From: Lachnospiraceae bacterium
Lineage (GTDB): Bacteria; Bacillota; Clostridia; Lachnospirales; Lachnospiraceae
Direction: 5' to 3'
Assembly (NCBI GenBank): GCA_900759225.1
Contig: CAAEUM010000030.1
Location: forward strand, 1 to 11,245
DNA length: 11,245 nucleotides
Position 1 is the stretch's first letter, and each line of letters begins with the position of its first letter. A model generated the notes under the pieces. The model was not told where the DNA came from. It was given only the letters and a program-made list of their open reading frames with translations, and did no database searches. Below are positions 1 through 7,010 of the stretch, piece after piece. A program made the translations under genes and the position numbers.

Positions 1-168
1 CTTCTTAAAATTCCCGTAATACTCGTCGGTGGTCTGGCTTACGATAATGGAAACAGGATAAACCGCTGCTGTTTTTTCTTTAATGATCAAGTCTGTGGAG
101 GACATCAAAAACAGAAGCACAAGGACTGCACCGTAAAGCCCCCACAAAAGCTTTTCTCTATTTGACAT
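1..168 (-). CDS. Membrane-anchored periplasmic-binding-protein-like sensor (N-terminal part)
   Basis: Only the first 56 codons are present; the gene runs off the left edge of the window. The ATG at 166-168 overlaps the end of the kinase gene by 11 bases and has an AGGAGG Shine-Dalgarno at 175-180 with 6-base spacing, so the start is well supported. Residues about 7-24 form one hydrophobic segment after a short basic N-terminus. There is no cysteine near it, so it looks like an uncleaved signal anchor (or an ordinary signal peptide) rather than a lipoprotein leader. The following residues, including VSIIVSQTTDEYYGNFKK, match the first beta strand and helix of the sugar-binding (RbsB/XylF-like) periplasmic-binding fold. 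Known clostridial systems such as XylFII-LytS-YesN use such an anchored binding protein to present sugar to the kinase. Its tight linkage to a YesM/YesN pair suggests the same role here. An ABC-transporter substrate-binding protein is the main alternative, and the visible fragment cannot decide. Confidence 0.72.
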   Translation of the reverse strand, partial: MSNREKLLWGLYGAVLVLLFLMSSTDLIIKEKTAAVYPVSIIVSQTTDEYYGNFKK

Positions 169-1954
169 CCTTTTCCTCCTTTGGAGCCGCCTCCTCATAA
201 GGCACTGCAGGCAGATGGGCAGTCACCGTTGTCCCCTCATCCGGCTCCGACTGGATGGACAGGCCGTAATCTGCGCCAAAATACAGCTTAATACGCTCAT
301 TTACGTTCTTCACCCCAATACCCGAGCCCCGGCGGGAAGGCACATGGCTCTGGCTGGAAAACAGGCGTTCCACCTGCTCCTGCGTCATTCCAAGGCCATT
401 GTCAGAAACAGACAGGAACAGATCATCTCCCTGCCTCCAGGCCTTTACCAAAATTTCCCCGTCGCCGTCCATAAATTCCATTCCATGGTAGATGGCATTT
501 TCAACAATAGGCTGCAGAAGAAGCTTTAAGCTTGCAAGCTGCTCCACCTGCCCCTCCGCCTCAATGGAATAGGTAAACTTGTTTTTAAAACGCATCTGCT
601 GGATCATCAGATAATTGCGCACATGCTCCAGCTCGTCCTTTACAGGGATAATGCTTTTTCCCTTGCTGAGGCTGATGCGGAAGAAACGGGCCAAGGCTGT
701 CACTACCTTCACTGCCTCCGACTGCTTCTCATTCTCGATCATCCACACAATAATGTCCAGCGTATTATAAAGGAAATGAGGATTGATCTGGGACTGCAGG
801 GTGTCGAATTCGCTCTTCCGCTTTGATTCATGCTCTGCCACAATATCTGCCATCAGCTTCTTTATCTGCCTTGCCATATTCTGGATGGAGGTTCCAAGAT
901 GGCGTATCTCATAGGAGCCCCCTATATACACCTGGGTTTCCAGATTTCCCCCCTCGATCTCATTGACAGAATGCTCCAGCTCCTTGATGGGGTCTGTAAT
1001 ACGGGTAGAAATATAGGAATTGATGATCGCCAGGATAAACAGGATAAAAGCAATGATAAACACGATCAGAAGCCTTGTTTTCATACTGTTTAAGGAAATG
1101 CCGTCAATGGGCATGACACCTACTATCTTCCAGCCGGTATAGCCGGCTGTCTTTACAGTGATGCTGCGCTTTTCCCCTAAAAACTCCTCCCTGTGGTTCC
1201 CATCCTTATAGGAGGCTGCTTCCAGATTGTTTTCCTGCTCCAGCCCGGAATCAATAAGCTGTGCCTTTGGATGATAGATCAGCTCCCCGTCACTGCTCAT
1301 CAGGTAGACATACCCGCCGTTTCCAAGGTTCACACCATCAAACAGCTGCTCTAAGCTGCTGTAGCGGATATCGATCATCAGCACCCCCTGCTCTGTGTAG
1401 GGGCCTCTTGTAAGCTCCACAGCCCGGGAAAGAGTGATGACCCAGCGGTACTGAAAATCCCCGTTGTCAAACACATACTGCACATGGGGGGTTGAAAAAT
1501 GGAGGTTCTCCGATTTTTCAAGCGCCGCCTTAAACCAGTCCTCCTGCGATACATCTGCCTGGGTCTTAAGCCTTGCAGCAGGAACCGATTCCATTAAATA
1601 GCCTTCCTTTGAAAACAGGGCGATCTGCTCCACATTATCCTTGTTGTTGTCATAAAGCAGGGTAAACTGGCTGTTAATGGAGCCGTCAGACAGGTCTGCA
1701 TTTTTCACAACCCCGTAGTACAGAGAATCCGACAGCTTCATAACAGTGCGCAGATAAGAATCCATATACCGGTTTATCTGATTAATAAGGATCTGATTCT
1801 CCTCCTGTATGGTGGAGGACATCTGATCTGCCAGACGCCCATAGAGGGAAAGCCCGATAAACACACTGGCTGCCAGGGCACTGAGGGTAAAATAAACAAA
1901 GATAATATAGCGTATGCTTACGTTGCGCAGCCACCTTTTCCCTTTTTTCAGCAC
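158..1954 (-). CDS. YesM-type sensor histidine kinase
   Basis: This 598-residue membrane sensor kinase should autophosphorylate and pass phosphate to the YesN-type regulator encoded just upstream. A transmembrane helix lies at about 14-37. An extracellular region of about 250 residues follows and looks like a double-Cache (dCache) sensor, with features such as GVLMIDIRYSSLEQLF near 190-205 and GGYVYLMSSDGELIYH near 213-228. A second transmembrane helix at about 294-316 is followed by a HAMP linker (about 317-370). The His_kinase signature QSQINPHFLYNTLD places the phospho-accepting histidine at H393. The ATPase domain carries the N box (VENAIYHG, N486), DNGLGM (518-523) and GSGIGVKNV (543-551). 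All catalytic motifs are present, so it should be active. Translation starts at GTG, 14 bases after the regulator stop. The ligand could bind the Cache domain directly or act through the downstream binding-protein-like product. Family assignment is sure; the signal is unknown. Confidence 0.95.
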   Translation of the reverse strand: MLKKGKRWLRNVSIRYIIFVYFTLSALAASVFIGLSLYGRLADQMSSTIQEENQILINQINRYMDSYLRTVMKLSDSLYYGVVKNADLSDGSINSQFTLLYDNNKDNVEQIALFSKEGYLMESVPAARLKTQADVSQEDWFKAALEKSENLHFSTPHVQYVFDNGDFQYRWVITLSRAVELTRGPYTEQGVLMIDIRYSSLEQLFDGVNLGNGGYVYLMSSDGELIYHPKAQLIDSGLEQENNLEAASYKDGNHREEFLGEKRSITVKTAGYTGWKIVGVMPIDGISLNSMKTRLLIVFIIAFILFILAIINSYISTRITDPIKELEHSVNEIEGGNLETQVYIGGSYEIRHLGTSIQNMARQIKKLMADIVAEHESKRKSEFDTLQSQINPHFLYNTLDIIVWMIENEKQSEAVKVVTALARFFRISLSKGKSIIPVKDELEHVRNYLMIQQMRFKNKFTYSIEAEGQVEQLASLKLLLQPIVENAIYHGMEFMDGDGEILVKAWRQGDDLFLSVSDNGLGMTQEQVERLFSSQSHVPSRRGSGIGVKNVNERIKLYFGADYGLSIQSEPDEGTTVTAHLPAVPYEEAAPKEEKDVK

Positions 1955-1958
1955 TGTT

Positions 1959-1966
1959 CTCCCCCC
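1959..1966 (-). promoter_or_regulatory. G-rich ribosome-binding site for GTG-initiated kinase gene
   Basis: Read on the minus strand this is GGGGGGAG, followed by four bases and then the GTG at 1952-1954. It sits in the short gap between the regulator stop and the kinase. It is a poorer match to AGGAGG than the sites of most neighbouring genes. With the GTG start it may hold kinase translation below that of the regulator. No in-frame ATG lies nearby, so this site decides the start. Confidence 0.6.
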
Positions 1967-1968
1967 TG

Positions 1969-3597
1969 CTACTTGTGGTTCCTGAATTTTGTAGGCGATA
2001 CCCCAAAACGCTTCTTAAATACATAGCTGAAATAATTCTGCTCCTGATACCCTACCTTGGCGGCAATGACGTAGGTCTTATCCTCCGTCTTGTTTAACAG
2101 CTCCACCGCCTTATTAAGGCGCACCTCCGTCAGGTATGCAATATAGGCCTGTCCCGTTTCCTTCTTAAACATGGTGGAAAAATAAGCCGGGCTCATATGA
2201 AGATGGCGGCAGATCTTTTCCACAGACAGCTCCGGGTCCTGGTAATTATCCATAATATACTGCTTGGCCTCCTTGATGACCTGCTTCATGGTATTATCCC
2301 GCTCCCGGTTCAGCTCCTGATAAATAGACAAAGACACCTGCTTTAGCCAAGGTGAAAAATCCTCTATCTTCTGTACCTTAGGGATCAGCGCATAAGCATC
2401 ATCATAATCTGTCCCCTGCTCAAACACCTCCTCCATGTCCAGATCATACATCTGGATCATCTGGACAATGCAGTTGGAAATGCTGAGCATATAAGCCTGG
2501 CACTGGCGGAAATGTACCTTGGCATCCCCCATGCGCTCTATAATCGCACTTACCGTACCTTCAATCTTCTCCTTTGGCCCGAATTTGATCGCTGATATAA
2601 GCTCTGCCTCATCCTTGCTGTCAAATTGAAGCTTCCCTCTGCTTACAGGCTCCACATCATTAATGTAGATCGTGCTGCCGCTGCCTACGATGGCCTTATA
2701 GCCCAGGGCATTGACTGCTCCCTTATAGGAGGTGCAGATATCCGAAAGCTTTAAGCAGCTGTGCCCGATCCCGATGGTGATGGGCACCTCCAGGATCTTC
2801 CTCACCTCTTTGCAGATATCTCCCAGCACATCAATAAGGCCTGTCTGTGTATTTTCTTCATCAATGGCCATAATGGCTGAAAGCTCCGCCTCCGAGGAGC
2901 GGGAGGAGGTAAATACGGCTGCCCGGCAGTAGGAGGACAGATTTTCCTCCAGGATCTGCATCACAGAAATAGGGATCAGATCCCTTTCTTTGTGGATGGG
3001 AAGATGTCCCCCCTCCATCCGCTCAATATCAATGGCCGCCGTCACCCATTTTTTTGCCCCTGCAAGGGATAAGCCGTACTCTGAAAGCTTTTCCTCTGCA
3101 AGCTTGTCCTCCAGGGGATGGCTTACCAGATCATTTAAAAACTGCTCCCGCAGGATTGGCAGGCTGCGGATATAGTTTTCCCTCAGAAGGTTTACATTGC
3201 GCTTCTGTTCAATTTCCTGGTCCAGATTCCCCTTGATCCGCTTTAAGATAGCTGTAAGCTCCTCCACGTTTACCGGCTTTAAAATGTATTCTGTCACATT
3301 CAGCTTAATAGCCTGCTTTGCATATTCAAAATCATCAAAGCCGGAAAAAACAATGATCTTCATGGAAGGGTATTTCTGGCGCACCCGCTCTGCCAGAGCC
3401 AGGCCGTCCATATAAGGCATGCGGATATCTGTAAGAATCACATCCGGCTCCAGGTTCTCAATCTTTTCCAGGGCATCCTCCCCGTTTTCGGCATCCCCCA
3501 CAACACAGAATCCGGCACCGGCCCAGTCTATTTTCTTGATAATGCTCTTTCTTACCTCTTCTTCATCATCCACTAAAATAATTCTGTATAATTCCAT
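1969..3597 (-). CDS. YesN-type response regulator (receiver + AraC DNA-binding domain)
   Basis: A 542-residue cytoplasmic transcription regulator. The receiver domain at about 4-122 has acidic pocket residues D10 and D11, the phosphorylated aspartate D57 (in LTDIRMP), S85 and the conserved K107 (in YILKPVN), so it is predicted to be phosphorylatable. The middle region (about 130-430) is the long divergent linker usual in YesN proteins. The segment TIGIGHSCLKLSDICTSYKGA near 274-294 resembles the degenerate GGDEF-like fold seen in this family. The C-terminus (about 438-542) is an AraC-type double helix-turn-helix, with the first unit near 457-480 (LSVEKICRHLHMSPAYFS) and the second near 508-531, ending in the typical FGVSPTKFR. 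The length is normal for the family. The start is ATG with an AAAGGA site seven bases upstream. It lies 47 bases after the pectinesterase and 14 bases before the kinase, so it is probably co-transcribed with both. The likely target is its own operon and linked sugar-uptake genes; no binding site can be named. Confidence 0.95.
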   Translation of the reverse strand: MELYRIILVDDEEEVRKSIIKKIDWAGAGFCVVGDAENGEDALEKIENLEPDVILTDIRMPYMDGLALAERVRQKYPSMKIIVFSGFDDFEYAKQAIKLNVTEYILKPVNVEELTAILKRIKGNLDQEIEQKRNVNLLRENYIRSLPILREQFLNDLVSHPLEDKLAEEKLSEYGLSLAGAKKWVTAAIDIERMEGGHLPIHKERDLIPISVMQILEENLSSYCRAAVFTSSRSSEAELSAIMAIDEENTQTGLIDVLGDICKEVRKILEVPITIGIGHSCLKLSDICTSYKGAVNALGYKAIVGSGSTIYINDVEPVSRGKLQFDSKDEAELISAIKFGPKEKIEGTVSAIIERMGDAKVHFRQCQAYMLSISNCIVQMIQMYDLDMEEVFEQGTDYDDAYALIPKVQKIEDFSPWLKQVSLSIYQELNRERDNTMKQVIKEAKQYIMDNYQDPELSVEKICRHLHMSPAYFSTMFKKETGQAYIAYLTEVRLNKAVELLNKTEDKTYVIAAKVGYQEQNYFSYVFKKRFGVSPTKFRNHK

Positions 3598-3616
3598 TGA
3601 TCCGTCCTTTACTCCG

Positions 3617-3645
3617 AAACAGCGTGCATCTTCCCATGGCTGTTT
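3617..3645. repeat. Short inverted repeat between pectinesterase and regulator genes
   Basis: Two perfect 7-base arms, AAACAGC (3617-3623) and GCTGTTT (3639-3645), are separated by 15 bases. They begin at the pectinesterase stop codon and end about 20 bases before the regulator ATG. In RNA this would form a modest stem with a large loop and no following U run, so it is not a convincing terminator. It could be an mRNA-processing or stability element, a regulator site, or chance. Confidence 0.35.
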
Positions 3646-4643
3646 TATTCTGTGTCCCTATCTGCTGCCATCCAGCCGTCCTCTCCCCCAAGCACCTTCT
3701 CACGCCCGTAGTCCATCGCCCTGGCTCCTGTCAGGATATCCACCCATTCCGGACGGCTGTCCATAACAGCCCCCGGCCCTGTGCTGTTATATTCCGCAAA
3801 GTACAGGGTATCATGCGCTTCCCGTTTTCCCCAGTCATGCCACCCCTCCCTGCGGATATGCTCCTCCAACCTGCAGTTTAACAGGACCACCTTTGCAAAA
3901 TTCCTCCAGGGACGTCCCAGGTACACGCTGTTGGGCGGACAGTTGCCTACAAAATGACAGTGTTCAAACACATAACCGTACTTCTGCCCCTCCGGAGTGG
4001 AGGCTGCTGTCACATAGCCGTTTACCTCACGCCCTATCTCCTGGGAAAACAGATCACAGTTTTCAAAATAGGCAGTGGCGCTTCCGAAAATAAAATCAAT
4101 GTCGCCGCGGATAAAACAGTCCTTATAATAGTGGCGTCCGTTGATCCGGGGTGCATACTGCTTTGGCCCCACAAAGCCGTTTTCCTCTATCTCTTTTGGC
4201 GGGAGGGGGCCTGTAAACAGGGTATCCTGGCTTGCAAGAATGCGGCAATGGTCAAAGCAGATCCTGTCCCCATCCACGTAGAGTGCCAGGGCCTGACCCA
4301 CAAGCTCCCCTCTTCCTGCACTGTTTTCAAAGGTCAGGTTCCTTGCCGTAAAATCATGGGTATCAATAAGCACCGTATAGGAGCGGAAGGTCCCCCTCCT
4401 GGAGCCGTCCTCCATGACCATTTTGGCAAACAGGCTGCCTGTGATCACCGTCTCCTTTGCGCTTTCCCCCTCCAGGGTAAGGAAAGGGCGGTGAATTTCC
4501 AGATGCTCCCTGTAAATCCCCTTTTTAATATAAATGGAGACTGGCCTGCTGCCTGCATTCTCCGCTGCCTTTACGGCCTCCCCGATGGTAAGAAAATCTC
4601 CGGTACCGTCACCGGCAACCATATAATCATAGCCTGTCTCCAT
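3645..4643 (-). CDS. Pectinesterase (pectin methylesterase), leaderless
   Basis: A 332-residue carbohydrate esterase family 8 enzyme, predicted to hydrolyse methyl esters of galacturonate in pectin or its oligomers, releasing methanol. The opening GDGTGDFLTIGEAVKAA (11-27) is the family signature. The right-handed beta-helix active-site motifs are all present: Q117 in GQALAL, Q139-D140 in ASQDTLF, D183 in DIDFIFG, and R244 with W246 in YLGRPW. Both catalytic aspartates, the oxyanion glutamine and the substrate arginine are therefore intact. The start at 4643 is set by a perfect AGGAGG seven bases upstream. A longer in-frame ATG at 4730 would place the start upstream of the promoter -10 box and is rejected. 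The protein begins almost directly with the catalytic domain, with no signal peptide, membrane segment or carbohydrate-binding module, so it should act in the cytoplasm on imported oligogalacturonides. It leads the operon shared with the downstream YesN/YesM pair. Confidence 0.93.
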   Translation of the reverse strand: METGYDYMVAGDGTGDFLTIGEAVKAAENAGSRPVSIYIKKGIYREHLEIHRPFLTLEGESAKETVITGSLFAKMVMEDGSRRGTFRSYTVLIDTHDFTARNLTFENSAGRGELVGQALALYVDGDRICFDHCRILASQDTLFTGPLPPKEIEENGFVGPKQYAPRINGRHYYKDCFIRGDIDFIFGSATAYFENCDLFSQEIGREVNGYVTAASTPEGQKYGYVFEHCHFVGNCPPNSVYLGRPWRNFAKVVLLNCRLEEHIRREGWHDWGKREAHDTLYFAEYNSTGPGAVMDSRPEWVDILTGARAMDYGREKVLGGEDGWMAADRDTE

Positions 4644-4650
4644 GCTGATG

Positions 4651-4656
4651 CCTCCT
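4651..4656 (-). promoter_or_regulatory. Ribosome-binding site fixing the pectinesterase start
   Basis: A perfect AGGAGG on the minus strand, seven bases before the ATG at 4641-4643. This selects the 332-residue product over a 361-residue in-frame extension whose N-terminus is basic and unlike the family. Confidence 0.85.
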
Positions 4657-4709
4657 GTAATATCATTTTTCCTGCAGCTGCGGATTCCCTTCTTTTTCCT
4701 TTTAACCAC

Positions 4710-4738
4710 ATGATACCAGTAAAAATGCACAATTTCAA
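4710..4738 (-). promoter_or_regulatory. Sigma-A-type promoter of the pectinesterase-sensor operon
   Basis: On the minus strand the -35 box TTGAAA (4733-4738) and the -10 box TATCAT (4710-4715) are separated by exactly 17 bases. A TG dinucleotide one base before the -10 gives an extended -10 element. Each hexamer has one mismatch to consensus. Transcription would begin near 4703, leaving a leader of about 60 bases before the ATG. The leader contains an 8-base perfect palindrome GCAGCTGC at 4674-4681, which could be an operator or a small leader feature. The promoter lies in the 116-base gap after cbiC, the longest gap in the window, and separates the cobalamin operon from the pectin/sensor operon. 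Confidence 0.7.
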
Positions 4739-4759
4739 CTTAATACCGCAACATTTTCC

Positions 4760-5419
4760 CTACAGCTGGTACAAAAGTGCATTGCATAAAGCCGCCGCCA
4801 CATTGCTTCCGCCCTTTTGTCCTGCTGCCACAATGTAGGGCACCTTATGCTGGGCCATAATACATTCCTTTGACTGCACCACATTTACAAAGCCCACCGG
4901 AGCACCGATTATAAGTGCAGGTCTGATTTTTCCATCCTCCATGAGCTTTGCCAGCCGCACAAGAGCCGTAGGGGCATTTCCCACAGCAATGATCACAGGA
5001 CGCTTTTCTCCGCTTCCCTGGCCAAACAGGGATGCGGCCTTGTCCATGCTGGCACTGGCCCTGGTGGTCCCCTCTTCCCTGGAGGCCCTGGCTACATCCT
5101 CATCTGCCATAAAGCAAAAGACCTCACCGCCAAGAAGGCCAAGGCGTTTTTTGTTAATTCCCGCCTTTGCCATATTCGTATCTGTCACAATGACTGCTCC
5201 CTGCCTTAAGGCCAAAAGACCGCATTCAATGGCATCCGGCGAAAATACAAGATTGTCCGCATAATCAAAATCAGCCGTAGTGTGGATGGCCCGAAGCACC
5301 AGGGGCGCCTCCCTTTCCCCGATCTCCTTATGCATTTCCTTTAACTTCTGCCGGATGATCTCAAAGCTGCGGCGCTCAATGTCCTCCGGCCGCACCTGTT
5401 CCAGACTGATCTTTTCCAT
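4760..5419 (-). CDS. cbiC: Cobalt-precorrin-8 methylmutase (CbiC/CobH family)
   Basis: This 219-residue enzyme moves the C-11 methyl group of (cobalt-)precorrin-8 to C-12, yielding (cobyrinic acid) cobyrinate in corrin-ring synthesis. H46 in LRAIHTTADFDYADNL is the expected proton-transfer histidine of the CobH/CbiC active site. Other family signatures are TTRASASM (118-125), VGNAPTAL (146-153), GAPVGFVNVVQSKE (172-185) and GSNVAAALCNALL near the C-terminus. The length is normal and the protein is soluble. The ATG overlaps the cobQ stop by one base (TAATG), with AGGAGG at about 5427-5432, so the two are probably translationally coupled. It is the last gene of the cobalamin operon here. The anaerobic name CbiC is chosen because the neighbourhood and likely host are anaerobic; sequence alone does not separate it from CobH. 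Confidence 0.95.
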   Translation of the reverse strand: MEKISLEQVRPEDIERRSFEIIRQKLKEMHKEIGEREAPLVLRAIHTTADFDYADNLVFSPDAIECGLLALRQGAVIVTDTNMAKAGINKKRLGLLGGEVFCFMADEDVARASREEGTTRASASMDKAASLFGQGSGEKRPVIIAVGNAPTALVRLAKLMEDGKIRPALIIGAPVGFVNVVQSKECIMAQHKVPYIVAAGQKGGSNVAAALCNALLYQL

Positions 5420-7005
5420 TATCTCTTCCTCCTGTATTCCATTCCCATGCTGCCATAGACTGCTTCCATATCAAGGCTTTCCCGCAGGGCCGCAGCCAGC
5501 CTGTCATACTGAAGCTGCCGGTATTCTCTATAATCCGTCATACCGCCTTCCTCCCAGCGGATCCCCTTTGCTTTTGCCAGAGACGCAGCCAGTGTTTCTG
5601 CAATGCCCGGCCCGTCAAAAACACCATGAAGATAGCTGCCGTAAATATTGCCCCGGTTCCAGCCATCCTCCTTTACCAGTTTGCTTCCCTGGTTCATAAG
5701 GTAGGCAGCCGGACGGCAGATTTCAGGCTCCAGACGGCCCTCTGCCAGCCTTGCTGTGTCTGCCGCCCCAAAAGGCCGGTCGATTTTTGTCCGGCCCATA
5801 TGGATCTCATAGCCTGAAATGCTCATTCCCGACAGGGAAGACAGCGGCCCGTCAAGCTCTCCCAGGGAACCCTCCGCCTGGACTGTCACCTTTTCCCTTT
5901 CAAAATCTGTCACAAGCGGCAAAAGCCCCATTCCCTTTATCTCGCAGCAGTTATCGCTTTCTGCACCCAAAACATCCCGTATCCGCTCCCCCATCATCTG
6001 ATAGCCTCCGCAGATACCCCAGATAGGGATTCCCTTGCAGGCCAGCTTTAATACCGCAGCCTCCAGACCGCTCTGACGCAGCCACAAAAGGTCACTTATG
6101 GTGTTTTTCGTTCCAGGCAGGATCACCATATCTGGTTTTTTAAGCTCCGATGCCTTTGAAACAAAACGCACCTGCACCCCCTTTATCCTGCGAAATACAT
6201 CAAAATCCGTAAAATTAGAAAGCCTTGGGAAACGGATGACCGCCAGGTCGATCAGTCCCGGCCCCTCCTGCCCCTTTTCCTCCAGCTTCCCGCTTAAGCT
6301 GTCCTCATCCTCAATGTCCACATCCAGAAAGGGGACAACGCCTACCACCGGAATCTGACAGAGGCTTTCAAGCTGTAAAAGCCCCGGCTCCAATATAGAC
6401 TTATCTCCCCGGAATTTATTGATGATCAGCCCCTTAATACGGCTTTTTTCCTCCGGCTCCAGAAGGGCTACTGTACCATAAAGCTGTGCAAAGACCCCGC
6501 CCCTGTCAATATCCCCGGCAAGAAGCACCGGGGCATCCGTAAGCCTTGCAAGGCCCATATTTACAATATCGTCTGTTTTCAGGTTGATTTCCGCCGGGCT
6601 TCCCGCACCCTCAATGACGATAATGTCATATTCGGCTGACAGCTTCTCATAGGCTGCCATGATTTCCGGCACCAGCTGCTTTTTCATGGAAAAATAATCC
6701 CTGGCCTTAAAATTTCCTCTGGAAACCCCATTTACAATAACCTGGGAACCCACATCCGTTGTAGGCTTTAAAAGAATGGGGTTCATGCGCACATCCGGCA
6801 CAGTCCCTGCTGCCTCCGCCTGCACTGCCTGGGCCCGGCCCATTTCCAGCCCTTCCTCTGTAATATAAGAATTTAAGGCCATATTCTGGGATTTAAAGGG
6901 AGCTGTCCGGTAGCCGTCCTGATGGAAAATACGGCACAGCCCGGCCGCCAGAAGGCTCTTTCCCGCATTCGACATGGTCCCCTGTATCATAATTGCTTTT
7001 GCCAT
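5419..7005 (-). CDS. cobQ: Cobyric acid synthase (CobQ/CbiP)
   Basis: A 528-residue glutamine- and ATP-dependent amidotransferase that amidates four peripheral carboxylates (b, d, e, g) of adenosylcobyrinic acid a,c-diamide to give cobyric acid. The N-terminal dethiobiotin-synthetase-like domain has the P-loop-like GTMSNAGKS (9-17) and [11 protein letters not shown] (37-47), which are diagnostic of CobQ. The segment [14 protein letters not shown] (129-142) is a second conserved ATPase motif. The C-terminal class I glutaminase-like domain has the nucleophile C332 in [21 protein letters not shown] (398-406) and H460 in [12 protein letters not shown]. All key residues are intact and the length is typical. 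The stop of cobD lies five bases upstream and the 3' end overlaps cbiC by one base, so it is embedded in the operon. CobQ and CbiP are names for the same function. Confidence 0.97.
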   Translation of the reverse strand: MAKAIMIQGTMSNAGKSLLAAGLCRIFHQDGYRTAPFKSQNMALNSYITEEGLEMGRAQAVQAEAAGTVPDVRMNPILLKPTTDVGSQVIVNGVSRGNFKARDYFSMKKQLVPEIMAAYEKLSAEYDIIVIEGAGSPAEINLKTDDIVNMGLARLTDAPVLLAGDIDRGGVFAQLYGTVALLEPEEKSRIKGLIINKFRGDKSILEPGLLQLESLCQIPVVGVVPFLDVDIEDEDSLSGKLEEKGQEGPGLIDLAVIRFPRLSNFTDFDVFRRIKGVQVRFVSKASELKKPDMVILPGTKNTISDLLWLRQSGLEAAVLKLACKGIPIWGICGGYQMMGERIRDVLGAESDNCCEIKGMGLLPLVTDFEREKVTVQAEGSLGELDGPLSSLSGMSISGYEIHMGRTKIDRPFGAADTARLAEGRLEPEICRPAAYLMNQGSKLVKEDGWNRGNIYGSYLHGVFDGPGIAETLAASLAKAKGIRWEEGGMTDYREYRQLQYDRLAAALRESLDMEAVYGSMGMEYRRKR

Positions 7006-7010
7006 GATTC

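Noticed and set aside
4644..4730. A longer in-frame start for pectinesterase at 4730, adding a basic N-terminus.
   Set aside because: The extension overlaps and begins upstream of the predicted promoter -10 box, has no Shine-Dalgarno and no family similarity. The start at 4643 has a perfect AGGAGG.
3954..4838. A 294-codon open frame on the plus strand, opposite the pectinesterase.
   Set aside because: It lies antisense to a gene with every catalytic motif intact. Its translation has no recognisable domain and is rich in residues expected from a mirrored frame, so it is a shadow.
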